From: FEN-1350 sp964386005
GTDB taxonomy: Bacteria; Planctomycetota; Phycisphaerae; Sedimentisphaerales; Anaerohalosphaeraceae
NCBI GenBank assembly: GCA_964386005.1
Contig: CAYLSB010000005.1
Span: 54,054 to 118,053, forward strand
DNA length: 64,000 nt
Reading direction: 5' to 3'
Of the stretch, positions 25,390 to 33,617 are shown piece by piece. Positions within the stretch are counted from its first letter, which is position 1, and every line of letters begins with the position of its first letter. The notes below the pieces were generated by a model. The model searched no databases. It was not told where the DNA came from and saw only the letters and a program-made list of their open reading frames with translations. Position numbers and translations under genes: made by a program.

Positions 25390-26259
25390 TCACGATGAGG
25401 ATTCCTTCGATGGATTTCCCATCATCCAATCAAGGAACTGAGCGCCTTCACCAAAATCGGGGAGGATGACGTGGGCGCCGGCATCAATGAGACGTCGGCG
25501 TTTGTGGGGATTAAGTCCGCCGCAGGTTTCGTCGCTGGCGATGCCGACGGCCAGTCCGCCGAATTGCCGGCAGAGGCGGATTTCAACGGGGCCATCGCCG
25601 AAGAAGACAAGCTCTGCGGGATGAATCCGCCCCTCATCCAGTAATTTTTGCAGGAGGATCTCCTTCGATTCTCGCGCGATCTCGTCGGAAGCCCCGAAGA
25701 TCCCGCCGTCAAAAAGATCGGCATAACCCATCAGGTTCGCCTCGTTGACGACATCTTCTCGATCCGATCCGCTGGTCAGATAAAGCCGAACTCCGCGATC
25801 ATGCAGAGATCGCAGGAAATCAACGGCGTTGCGCACAAGGTATTCATTACGATCACCGCCCCGTTGGAGGTTTTCGATTCGTCGGCCGACTTTTCGCATC
25901 AGGAGTTGTTTGTAAAGTCGCTTATAACCAAGCGGTTCAAGAATCTTCGACGGTTCAACGAAACCAAACCGACGGACCATTTCGGAGAGAGCCCGCATCT
26001 GTGTAAGGGTTTGTACACCGGTGGATCGATCGATATAGGCGCGGACTTCATTGGTAACGTTTTCAATTGTGAGCGAATCGGCGGACTCCGCTTTCGGGCC
26101 AAGGATGGATTGCAGCATGAGCTGCTGCATCGATTCTTCCCAGCCACGCCGTAACGTGCTGACGGTGCCATCGTGGTCAAACAGAGCGTGGCGGATAGCG
26201 CATTTCGGGAGTTGAGACGGCTTACAAATGAATTCAATCGACGATGGATCGGTTTTCAA
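25390..26259 (-). CDS. HAD-superfamily phosphatase
   Basis: A 289-residue haloacid-dehalogenase hydrolase. Motif I is FDHDGTVSTL (nucleophile Asp followed by HDGT), motif II LTSGSD, and motif IV FFGDGPVEIRLC. A large helical cap lies between motifs I and II, as in subclass C1 phosphoglycolate-phosphatase-like enzymes. The start is a TTG at 26259 with GGAG 8 bases upstream; it overlaps the stop codon of the upstream minus-strand gene by four bases (TTGA), so translation is coupled. Motif I has Asp-His-Asp rather than the common Asp-x-Asp with a hydrophobic centre. Substrate unknown. Confidence 0.85.
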   Translation of the reverse strand: MKTDPSSIEFICKPSQLPKCAIRHALFDHDGTVSTLRRGWEESMQQLMLQSILGPKAESADSLTIENVTNEVRAYIDRSTGVQTLTQMRALSEMVRRFGFVEPSKILEPLGYKRLYKQLLMRKVGRRIENLQRGGDRNEYLVRNAVDFLRSLHDRGVRLYLTSGSDREDVVNEANLMGYADLFDGGIFGASDEIARESKEILLQKLLDEGRIHPAELVFFGDGPVEIRLCRQFGGLAVGIASDETCGGLNPHKRRRLIDAGAHVILPDFGEGAQFLDWMMGNPSKESSS

Positions 26260-27290
26260 CGGAATGTCTCCACAAGATGTTGGTATAATCGGACAAAGGT
26301 GATTTTTTGATCGCCTTCGATATAATATCCTTTTCCACCGAATGCCTCCGGAATCCGCGTTACGATACTCTTCTGATCCCGGAAATAATAGGGGTGCGTA
26401 TCTTCGCCGGCCTTGACAGGGCCTTGCGGTCGCAGGTCGAAGTCGGCGGTGATTAATCCCTTCGGCGCAAGCCCGACATTGGCGGCCATGCTTACGGCTT
26501 TGAGGAGAACCTCCGGCCCGGTAACCGCGCTGCCGATATTGAGTACGACTCCCCCTCCGGCAAGACGAGTCACCTCGTCAACGAAGATCAGAAAATCACG
26601 GCCGCTACAGCCGCCTTTTGCACGGCCGTCAAATCCAGGGTGCTGATCGATCACATCGGTACCGATGCCGACATGGATGGTCATCGGAATTCGACACTGG
26701 TAACAAGAGGCCAGGATACTCACCTGACGCTGTGGAAAAGACCGCGGGGCATCAGACGATAGATTCAAATCGGCAAATACCCGTTTCTGAAATGGGGCAT
26801 CGTGAACCATTCGTCCAAGCGATTCGCCAAATCCCAATCCAATTGAATCGCCGATTCGCAGGGCGGCATTGATATAGTCGAACTCCCGAGCCATGCCAAA
26901 CTGGCCGGCCCCGAGAGCGTTGGGCACATCTTCGCTCGTCTGACCGATCAGGGCCAGCTCAAAATCGTGGATCGCCGTTGCTCCGTTTCCTGCAATAAGT
27001 GTAATAATCCCTCTCCGGACGAGATCGATTACCAGAGGGCCAAGACCGTTTTTAACCAGATGGGCTCCGGTAAACAGGATGACCGCTTTATGTGCCAGAA
27101 TCGCAGAATGAATGGATTGAACGATGGCGTTGATATCCTGCTCTATCGATTGGGGTAACGCGACCGGATGACGTCGGACGACATCCGGATCGGCCAACTG
27201 GTCCAACCGTACCTTATTACGCCGCTGATGGAGCGGATAACGACTGATCCGACTTGGATCGAAAATTTGGTACCTTCCCTGATAATCCAT
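26256..27290 (-). CDS. Deoxyhypusine-synthase-like NAD-fold protein of unknown function
   Basis: 344 residues from an ATG at 27290 with GGAG 7 bases upstream; the open frame extends to 27437 without better support. The segment FTGAHLVKNGLGPLVIDLVRRGIITLIAGNGATAIHDFELALIG resembles a family usually annotated as deoxyhypusine-synthase-like in bacteria without hypusine. GQTSEDVPNALGAGQFGMARE and VHVGIGTDVIDQHPGFDG-like segments are also family-typical as I recall. The classical active-site Lys region of true deoxyhypusine synthase is not obvious. It is translationally coupled to the HAD phosphatase. The pairing suggests a two-step small-molecule reaction, which is inference. Confidence 0.6.
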   Translation of the reverse strand: MDYQGRYQIFDPSRISRYPLHQRRNKVRLDQLADPDVVRRHPVALPQSIEQDINAIVQSIHSAILAHKAVILFTGAHLVKNGLGPLVIDLVRRGIITLIAGNGATAIHDFELALIGQTSEDVPNALGAGQFGMAREFDYINAALRIGDSIGLGFGESLGRMVHDAPFQKRVFADLNLSSDAPRSFPQRQVSILASCYQCRIPMTIHVGIGTDVIDQHPGFDGRAKGGCSGRDFLIFVDEVTRLAGGGVVLNIGSAVTGPEVLLKAVSMAANVGLAPKGLITADFDLRPQGPVKAGEDTHPYYFRDQKSIVTRIPEAFGGKGYYIEGDQKITFVRLYQHLVETFR

Positions 27291-27400
27291 GAATGTCTCC
27301 GCAAAACGCCGGTTGATGACCATTCGTTTACAGAACATTATGCAATATGGCGTACAAAATGCAACCGTTGAGCTGAACAACAATGATTTACGATTGGTAT

Positions 27401-27429
27401 TTCGCAAATTCGGAATTGGATGGTATGAT
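27401..27429 (+). promoter_or_regulatory. Possible promoter for the DMT transporter gene
   Basis: TTCGCA (27401-27406), 17 bases, TATGAT (27424-27429), about 40 bases before the ATG at 27470, in the 179-base divergent region. Confidence 0.35.
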
Positions 27430-27469
27430 TCCAACAATCGTATGGATAGCGTTACTCGATGAAGGGATC

Positions 27470-28372
27470 ATGATGATTGTTGGAATCGTATTGGGTCTGT
27501 GTGCGGCATTTTTCCAGTCCTGCTCCTATCTGGGCTCACGATGGTTTGTGGATCGGTATCCCGGCGGAACTGTACGTCTGCTGGCATTGTCGCATATTCT
27601 GATGGGCGGAGTGTCGATCATCCTGGCGATGTCTTTTTGGCCGAAAGATCTACCGGCCATCGACGTGTACGGAATGAGTTTGCTTGGAACCGTTGCTTTT
27701 TATCTTCTGGGACAGTTGTGTCTTTTCATGGCTCTGCGCCATGCGGATGCCTCGCGCGTATCGCCATTGCTGGGACTCAAGGTGCTCATTCTTGCTTTGC
27801 TCAGCGCTGGTTTTCTCGACGTTCAATATGAGGCAATGCAATGGTTCGCGGTGGGATTATCCGTCCTTGCCGGCATCATTCTTGCCCGATCCGGAGGCAC
27901 AATCGACCGACAAAGCTTATTGTGGGCGATCGCCGCGTGTTTGCCCTATTGTCTTTCCGATATGAATATCAAATTGTTGGTTGGACATTTTGAATCGGCG
28001 GGTCTCCTGCGAAGCACGGTTTTTGCCACGGCAATTACCTATATCGTATGCGGTATCGCGGGTCTGGCAATCTGCCCGATACTTCCAGACAAAGGCGGCT
28101 GGAGGAGTTGGCGAGATGCGGTTCCTTTCGCGGCGGCGTGGTTGATCAGTATGTTGTTTTTGTATGCATGTTTTTCCGAGATCGGCGTGGTCTTCGGTAA
28201 TATCCTGCAATCCACACGGGGAATCCAGTCGATTGTTATGGGCGCTGTCATAGCTCATATCGGAATGATCTCGTTAGAAAAAAAAGTCCGTTCGGGAATA
28301 CTGATTCAGCGAATTTCGGCCGCAATTCTGATGTCAGGTGCCATTGCGATGTTTTATTTATCTTCAAAATAG
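27470..28372 (+). CDS. EamA/DMT-superfamily transporter-like membrane protein
   Basis: 300 residues from the ATG pair at 27470/27473 (GAAGGGATC upstream; the second ATG has the better spacing). About ten hydrophobic helices in two homologous halves are visible, for example IVLGLCAAFFQSCSYLGSRW and LLGTVAFYLLGQLCLFMAL in the first half and LLWAIAACLPYCLSDMNI later. The first half ends with the EamA-like RHADASRVSPLLGLKVL segment. These features point to a ten-helix drug/metabolite transporter; substrate cannot be inferred. Divergently transcribed from the deoxyhypusine-synthase-like gene. Confidence 0.75.
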   Translation: MMIVGIVLGLCAAFFQSCSYLGSRWFVDRYPGGTVRLLALSHILMGGVSIILAMSFWPKDLPAIDVYGMSLLGTVAFYLLGQLCLFMALRHADASRVSPLLGLKVLILALLSAGFLDVQYEAMQWFAVGLSVLAGIILARSGGTIDRQSLLWAIAACLPYCLSDMNIKLLVGHFESAGLLRSTVFATAITYIVCGIAGLAICPILPDKGGWRSWRDAVPFAAAWLISMLFLYACFSEIGVVFGNILQSTRGIQSIVMGAVIAHIGMISLEKKVRSGILIQRISAAILMSGAIAMFYLSSK

Positions 28373-28528
28373 AATCCGTCATTCCTGCAACGTATTCTCT
28401 TTCACATTTTCCAATGTCCAAGACAATCATATAATGGACCTCAAATCGTCAACTTTACAACGATACAATGTTCAACGGTGAATATTTGTTCGGATGCAAC
28501 GGTCGATCTGGAGCATGGTCTGGAATAG

Positions 28529-28732
28529 AGGTTTGGCCTGAAAGAGGCGATAGTCGTAAGACGATTGGCAGCGGACAACGCGACAATTGTCAATGCCATC
28601 AGCATGGCGAACATCGAAGCCCAGAAACCATGGACGGTTTTGGAACTTCGTAAACTCCATGATCGATGGAGAGACGACGAACTCAACGAATCTTCGCCGG
28701 TCGATCGGCCGGACCGACTTCCGTTACCATAA
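28529..28732 (+). pseudogene. Possible gene remnant in a 430-base gap
   Basis: Between 28373 and 28802 no complete gene is evident. One frame (28529-28732, after a stop at 28526) reads like real protein for 67 codons: GLKEAIVVRRLAADNATIVN, then MANIEAQKPWTVLELRKLHD. It has no good start: the only ATG (28604) lacks a ribosome-binding site. The preceding frame up to the stop (SDATVDLEHGLE) is also protein-like. This suggests a decayed gene or fragment, but a chance open frame is possible. Confidence 0.25.
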
Positions 28733-28802
28733 ACGATTTCCCGGATGCGACGAAATCAATTTCCTCCGAAATTTTCGCACAGGGAATATCATCTGTCTCG
28801 GA

Positions 28803-29444
28803 TTAGAAACTCTGCATAAGCCACTGGTCGGCCATAACGGCAAAATCAAGAATATTGACCACTCCGTCGAAATTCAGGTCGCTGAGTACATCGAACGGAG
28901 AACACTGAGCGACCCATCCGTCTGTGACTTCGTCGGGCTGCGGATTCCACGTCTGCGTGATCTGTTCATAGGTGAAACGGATACGTTCCATGGTGGGGTA
29001 TTGCATCAAATCCGGATTTTTGTTGTTGAAGGTTTCCTGGTGGATGCCGGATATAAAGGCGTTTTCGAGTAGAATAGTAAAATATTGTTCTTCGAGGCCG
29101 GATACGGAAGGCCTCCAGAAACGGATCGTAACAGTCAAGGGTTCGTGTCTCATCCACGCACGCATCAGGCCGTTGGTGGCACGGTCCAGTTCCTTGACGA
29201 TTGTAAGGGGCGAATGATTCCTCCTATCCCCTGGCATGCAGGATTGAGGATCGGGTTGCGTGGTGTAACTGTGCGTAAAACCATAGACGGCGATGGTATT
29301 TTCGCGGCCCTTTTGGGTAACGCTGCCCTTGATCTCTCCCTGATTTTTCCCGATAACCGTCATATAGGCATTTAAGGCCGCATAAGAAGGGACCGACAGG
29401 ACTGTGATAAGAATCGACATCCACAATAAACGCAAACGCTTCAT
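28803..29444 (-). CDS. Exported Hcp-family (T6SS tube fold) protein with C-terminal dockerin-like motif
   Basis: A 213-residue protein with three parts. Residues 1-22 are a Sec signal peptide (ends PSYA|AL). Residues about 24-170 match the Hcp family of type VI secretion tube proteins: YMTVIGKNQGEIKG, GFTHSYTTQPDPQS, SPLTIVKELDRATNGLMRAW, VTIRFWRPS, and EQYFTILLENAFISGIHQE. These align strand by strand with E. coli Hcp as I recall it. Residues about 185-210 (DLNFDGVVNILDFAVMADQW) form one Ca-binding F-hand repeat like a dockerin half. No other T6SS gene is nearby, and a Sec signal is unexpected for a tube protein. AAGGAAAGGG precedes the start by 8 bases. It is more likely an extracellular Hcp-fold protein than part of a T6SS. 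Confidence 0.85.
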   Translation of the reverse strand: MKRLRLLWMSILITVLSVPSYAALNAYMTVIGKNQGEIKGSVTQKGRENTIAVYGFTHSYTTQPDPQSCMPGDRRNHSPLTIVKELDRATNGLMRAWMRHEPLTVTIRFWRPSVSGLEEQYFTILLENAFISGIHQETFNNKNPDLMQYPTMERIRFTYEQITQTWNPQPDEVTDGWVAQCSPFDVLSDLNFDGVVNILDFAVMADQWLMQSF

Positions 29445-29568
29445 GGTTCTAACCCTTTCCTTGCCATAGTTTTGAATGCATTACCTGTCTATACGCTCCA
29501 GAGAGAATTTGGATTCGCTAAATATGCCGGCGATCCATATATTCCTGACCGATACCGGAGCAACCAAC

Positions 29569-29596
29569 TTGTCCGGAGCGAATATCCGGTTATAAT
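29569..29596 (+). promoter_or_regulatory. Putative promoter for the sulfotransferase-like gene
   Basis: TTGTCC (29569-29574), 16 bases, perfect TATAAT (29591-29596), about 60 bases before the ATG, in the divergent region shared with the Hcp-dockerin gene. Confidence 0.55.
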
Positions 29597-29656
29597 AATT
29601 CCTATCGGCCAAACAACGGTTCAATCTACGGTCATTTTGGCCAGAATGGAAAGCGT

Positions 29657-30232
29657 ATGGCTGTGACATATTTGACGATTGTATCGGGTCTTCCCCGTTC
29701 GGGGACGAGCATGATGATGCAGGCGCTTTGTGCCGGGGGAATGGACCCGATTGCGGACCACCAACGCCAGGCCGATGAAGATAATCCGCGCGGATACTTC
29801 GAATTCGAGGGGGTTAAAAAGACCAAACAGGATCCTTCGTGGCTCAGGGGCTCCGAAGGTAAGGTTGTCAAAATGGTCTATCGACTGTTGTATGATCTGC
29901 CGGAGGGTTATGAATATCGTGTGGTTTTCCTGCGACGAGATTTGAAGGAGGTTCTGGCCAGCCAGAAAAAGATGCTCCAGCGTCTCGGCAAAGACGATCC
30001 CTCGATCGGCGATAAGCAGATGGAAGAGCTTTTTCGTAAGCAACTTTCGGACTTCGAGAAATGGATTGCCGGTCAAAACCGCTTTTCAATCCTGTCCGTG
30101 GATTACTCCGGGATGATATCCGATCCGCGACCCCAATGCGAACGGGTCAATCAATTTTTGGACGGAAGGTTGAATGTCGATGCGATGATACAAGCCGTCG
30201 ATCCGTCGTTATACCGACACCGAAAAACATGA
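29657..30232 (+). CDS. Sulfotransferase-family P-loop protein
   Basis: A 191-residue protein with the 5'-phosphosulfate-binding loop VSGLPRSGTSMMMQAL at residues 8-23, and RVVFLRRDLKEVLASQKKML, the usual 3'-phosphate-binding Arg/Ser region (LRRDxxEVLAS). The length is short for a complete PAPS sulfotransferase (often 250-350), so it may be a minimal member of the family as seen in several marine bacteria. It would transfer sulfate from PAPS to a glycan, peptide or metabolite. Its position between an exported dockerin protein and a polysaccharide-related region fits a role in surface glycan modification, which is inference. Confidence 0.75.
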   Translation: MAVTYLTIVSGLPRSGTSMMMQALCAGGMDPIADHQRQADEDNPRGYFEFEGVKKTKQDPSWLRGSEGKVVKMVYRLLYDLPEGYEYRVVFLRRDLKEVLASQKKMLQRLGKDDPSIGDKQMEELFRKQLSDFEKWIAGQNRFSILSVDYSGMISDPRPQCERVNQFLDGRLNVDAMIQAVDPSLYRHRKT

Positions 30233-30274
30233 TTCCGGTCCGGAATCATCCAACCAAAGATTGCTATCCATCGT

Positions 30275-31582
30275 TTATTGAGCGCCGACGCAGTACAGCG
30301 TTGTCAGGGTTCGCAGAAAGATCTTTCCGCCGGCGATGGCGGGAGTGGCTTGGCTTTTTTCGCCAAGGGGATTAATGGCCAGCAATTCATATCGATCCGA
30401 GGCGCGGAGAACGACGACGTCGCCGTCGGTGGTGATAACATAGAGTTTACCGTCGGCGAAGACGGGCGAGCCGTAGAATTTTCCGCCCGGCTTTTCCGAC
30501 CAGATGATCTTTCCATCGGAAGCGTTTCGACAGGAAATCTGACCGCCGTCATGCACGGTAAAAAACCAATCGCGGAAGGCCACAGCCGACGGAACATAGG
30601 TGACGGTGGAATCCTCGAGCATATAAGCCACATGGGCTTTATCGCCGGGATATTTCGGGGGTCGCACGGCCGTGAGTCGCAGGCCCCGGCCGCCTTCCCC
30701 GCAAGTGCCAAGAACCAAATCCCCGGCCAACACCGGAGAACTGCACACGCGGGCGTTGAAGGCATCGGGGACTTCCCAGGCGATTGAGCCGTCGGCGATA
30801 TCAACGGCAGAAATGCCGTGGGCCAGACTGGCGAAGACAACCCGTGTTTTATCGTCTTGTTCGAGAACACATGGAGTCGAATACGAGTTACTTCCGCTGT
30901 GATTGCGGACGCAGGTCCACTTGGATTCGCCGGTTGCAGCATCGACGGCCACCCAGCGGCTCTCAGCGGCGATTGTGACATTGAGTTGCTCCTGCTCCTG
31001 GGCGAAGAGGACAAGGCCGCCAATCAGAATCGGCGAGATCATCGGGCCGTGGCGGGTTATGGTGGGGCCGAACTCGCGGTTCCACAAGGGCTTGCCTGAA
31101 TGATCAAATGCGGCCAGTTGCAGGTTCGACGGGGTTGCCCAACAGGCAACGACACGATCGGAATCGACGGCGGGCGTGGAAGACGCGGCGTTGTTGAGGG
31201 CGTTCATCCGGTATTTCGGCAGGTCAAATTCCCGGCGCCATAATTCACGACCCTTCTTGGCTGAATAAGCCAGGAGGAAACTCTTGCCGTCGGACTCGGC
31301 GGCCGCAGTGACATAAACCGTATCCCCCCAGACAACAGGCGATGAATGCCCGGAACCGGGGAGCTTGATTTTCCATAATACTTTATCGGATGTCCACTTT
31401 GTCGGCAGTCCGGTCTCGGAAGAAAAACCCTGACCATTGGGCCCGCGAAAACGCGGCCACGACTCCACGACCACGTTCACCGCCGACAAGCGGCCCACGG
31501 CGAGGATATCGAACACAACGAGCGCAACAACGGCAATTGGGGCGTTATGGATTGACGCCCTGAACCTGCATGGGGATGGCAT
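30275..31582 (-). CDS. PQQ-like beta-propeller repeat protein, exported
   Basis: 435 residues from an ATG at 31582 (AAAGGA a few bases upstream); it overlaps the end of the upstream lactonase gene by 38 bases. An N-terminal hydrophobic stretch (about 13-33) serves as a signal. The body is a WD-like PQQ propeller with recurrent blades: WPRFRGPNGQGFSSETGLP, SSPVVWGDTVYVTA, SSTPAVDSDRVVA, SSPVLAGDLVLG, GSPVFADGKLYVI and ATPAIAGGKIFLRT. The opening WPxFRGPxGxG motif is characteristic of planctomycete PQQ-propeller proteins. No quinoprotein active-site residues are recognisable, so it may be a binding or scaffold protein. It is the last gene of a three-gene minus-strand run. Confidence 0.85.
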   Translation of the reverse strand: MPSPCRFRASIHNAPIAVVALVVFDILAVGRLSAVNVVVESWPRFRGPNGQGFSSETGLPTKWTSDKVLWKIKLPGSGHSSPVVWGDTVYVTAAAESDGKSFLLAYSAKKGRELWRREFDLPKYRMNALNNAASSTPAVDSDRVVACWATPSNLQLAAFDHSGKPLWNREFGPTITRHGPMISPILIGGLVLFAQEQEQLNVTIAAESRWVAVDAATGESKWTCVRNHSGSNSYSTPCVLEQDDKTRVVFASLAHGISAVDIADGSIAWEVPDAFNARVCSSPVLAGDLVLGTCGEGGRGLRLTAVRPPKYPGDKAHVAYMLEDSTVTYVPSAVAFRDWFFTVHDGGQISCRNASDGKIIWSEKPGGKFYGSPVFADGKLYVITTDGDVVVLRASDRYELLAINPLGEKSQATPAIAGGKIFLRTLTTLYCVGAQ

Positions 31583-32486
31583 AAAGTCCTTTGCTGGCTG
31601 TAAGGAAGAGCGTCTTTTTGTCTTTGCCGCCGAAACAAATATTGGCCGTCCAGTTTTCCGGAACCGGAATGTGAAGAATCTGCTTTCCGTTCGAATCAAA
31701 GACCGTTGCGCCTTTACCGGTCAGATAAATATTCCCCTGGTTGTCGATGGTCATGCCGTCGGACCCAAGCGAGCAAAAAAGCGACTTGTTGGTCAACGTC
31801 CCGTCCGGCAGGATATCATACGAATACGTTTTACCCGCGCGGATATCGGCGACATACAGCTTCTTGCCGTCGGGCGTTCCGATAATACCATTGGGTTGAA
31901 CCAGATCGGCGGCGACACGGGTCAGCGTTTTGCGATCCGGCGAGAGATAATACACGCACTGGCCATCCTGCTCGATGGGTCCGCGCTTCCAATAGTCTCT
32001 CTTGTAGAATGGATCGGTGAAATAGAGTCCGCCATCCGGTCGTGACCAAACATCGTTGGGACCATTCAGCAGTTTGCCCTGATACTCCTTGACGATCACC
32101 ACGGCCCTTTTGGTTTTGACGTCGATCGACCACATCTCGTTCTTTTCATCCGCGCAGGCCAGCAGGTTACCCTTGCGATCAAAGAACAGTCCATTCGAAC
32201 GGCCGCAGGGCTGCATGAATGTTTCGAGTTTTCCGTCAATCGTCCAGACCATGATCCGGTCGTTGGGCTGATCGGTGAAATACACGTTTCCCGTCGCGTC
32301 GGAGATGGGACCTTCGGTGAACTTGAACTCGCCGCTCAGAAGTTTCAGTTCGGCTCCAGGCGCGATAAGTATCTCCACGGCCGCTCCGGTTATCGATGGA
32401 CTCGAAGGATTTCCCGCGCTCATGACAGACGCTCCTGCCAAAATCATCATTGTGATACTGACGAATCCTATCCTTGCTATATTCAT
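31545..32486 (-). CDS. SMP-30/gluconolactonase-family protein, secreted
   Basis: A 313-residue six-bladed propeller lactonase-like protein. Signal peptide residues 1-24 (ends VMSA|GN). Metal and substrate residues of the family are conserved in EFKFTEGPISD (Glu), LNGPNDVWSRPDGGLYFTDP (Asn) and GSDGMTID (Asp). GVIGTPDGKKLYVAD-type blades are typical of planctomycete sugar lactonases. AAAGGAAAA precedes the ATG by 8 bases. It sits 33 bases after the second lactonase gene and overlaps the PQQ-propeller gene, so the three are likely co-expressed. It probably hydrolyses a sugar lactone outside the cytoplasm; the substrate is not known. Confidence 0.88.
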   Translation of the reverse strand: MNIARIGFVSITMMILAGASVMSAGNPSSPSITGAAVEILIAPGAELKLLSGEFKFTEGPISDATGNVYFTDQPNDRIMVWTIDGKLETFMQPCGRSNGLFFDRKGNLLACADEKNEMWSIDVKTKRAVVIVKEYQGKLLNGPNDVWSRPDGGLYFTDPFYKRDYWKRGPIEQDGQCVYYLSPDRKTLTRVAADLVQPNGIIGTPDGKKLYVADIRAGKTYSYDILPDGTLTNKSLFCSLGSDGMTIDNQGNIYLTGKGATVFDSNGKQILHIPVPENWTANICFGGKDKKTLFLTASKGLYAIPMQVQGVNP

Positions 32487-32519
32487 CTCGATTTTCCTTT
32501 CAAGTGACCGGGCAAACCG

Positions 32520-33428
32520 TCAATAAGCTCCCCGCACACGCATGGGAATAGAATACAGAGAGGTTCGCGCAGTGATAAACAGGGTCTTGCGATCAGTTCC
32601 CCCGAAGGTTACATTGGCCGGACGCTCCGGCACCACAATGGATTCGATTTTCTGTCCGGCGGAGTTATACACCGCGACCACATCCGTCGTCAGGTACAGG
32701 TTCCCCGCACGGTCCAGGGCTAAGCCGTCGGATCCTTCGGGGGCAAAGAGCCGCTTGTTGGTCAGGGTACCATCCGCTGTAATGGTATAACTATAGGTCT
32801 TGCTGTCACCATGATCGGCCACATAGAGAGTTTTGCCATCGGGTGTACCGATCACGCCGTTCGGCCGGACCATATCGTTGATCACCCGCCAGACCTGCCT
32901 GCCATTGGGCGTCAGGTAATACACATGTTCGCCATCCTGCTCCAAATCATCCCGGCCGCCGTATCGGGGATCTGTAAAATAGATTCCGCCCTTTGGATCG
33001 ATCCAAAGGTCGTTGGGGCTGTTGAACTTCTTGCCGTTAAACGTATCAGCCAGGATATTGATCTTTCCATCGGCTCCTATTTTGTAGATCATCCGGGCTG
33101 ATCCGGCACAAACCACCAGCCCACCGTCGGCGGAGAAGTACAGTCCGTTGGCACCGCCGGTATTGACGGAATACGTCGAAAGCCGCCCATCCAGCGACCA
33201 TAAATGGATCGTATGACTGGGAATATCCGAAAAATAGACGTTGCCCGTCATATCCGCAGCGGGACCCTCGGTAAATTGAAAATTTCCGGCCAGCTTCCGT
33301 ACCTGTGCACCCTTGGCCAGGGGGGAATCGGTCATGGCGTCCTGCGAAAAATTCTCGGATGGACCAATGCATCCGGACATGACCAGTACCACGCTCAACA
33401 ACAACGCTTCTATCCAACGACTCATCAT
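32520..33428 (-). CDS. SMP-30/gluconolactonase-family lipoprotein
   Basis: 302 residues from the ATG at 33428, selected by GGAGG 7 bases upstream; the frame is open to 33473. The N-terminus is a lipoprotein signal with lipobox VMSGC. Family metal ligands are conserved: NFQFTEGPAAD (Glu), FNSPNDLWIDPKGGIYFTDP (Asn), GSDGLALD (Asp). It is a close paralogue of the following gene, from which it differs mainly in being membrane-anchored rather than freely exported. First gene of the minus-strand lactonase/propeller run; it diverges from lpxB across a 189-base gap. Confidence 0.88.
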   Translation of the reverse strand: MMSRWIEALLLSVVLVMSGCIGPSENFSQDAMTDSPLAKGAQVRKLAGNFQFTEGPAADMTGNVYFSDIPSHTIHLWSLDGRLSTYSVNTGGANGLYFSADGGLVVCAGSARMIYKIGADGKINILADTFNGKKFNSPNDLWIDPKGGIYFTDPRYGGRDDLEQDGEHVYYLTPNGRQVWRVINDMVRPNGVIGTPDGKTLYVADHGDSKTYSYTITADGTLTNKRLFAPEGSDGLALDRAGNLYLTTDVVAVYNSAGQKIESIVVPERPANVTFGGTDRKTLFITARTSLYSIPMRVRGAY

Positions 33429-33617
33429 GGATGTGCCTCCTACATAAGTCCATTGTGTCTGCTTATTTTCCACTGGCAGGTATTATACCTTGTCGCACGT
33501 CAATGCAAAAGATTTTCCGTGGTGGGGAATCAAACCGTTTGTTCATCCGACTTTCCCTTTGCAGTTCCACGGCATGTCGTATATAATCCGTCCGCTTTTG
33601 GAATTGGGAGCACTCTG

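Noticed and set aside
28587..29072. 161-codon plus-strand frame overlapping the Hcp-dockerin gene
   Set aside because: It is antisense to the Hcp-dockerin gene, and no ribosome-binding site is present.
28803..29444. A type VI secretion locus around the Hcp-like gene
   Set aside because: No VgrG, sheath (TssB/C), baseplate or membrane-complex gene is present within the window, and the protein has a Sec signal.
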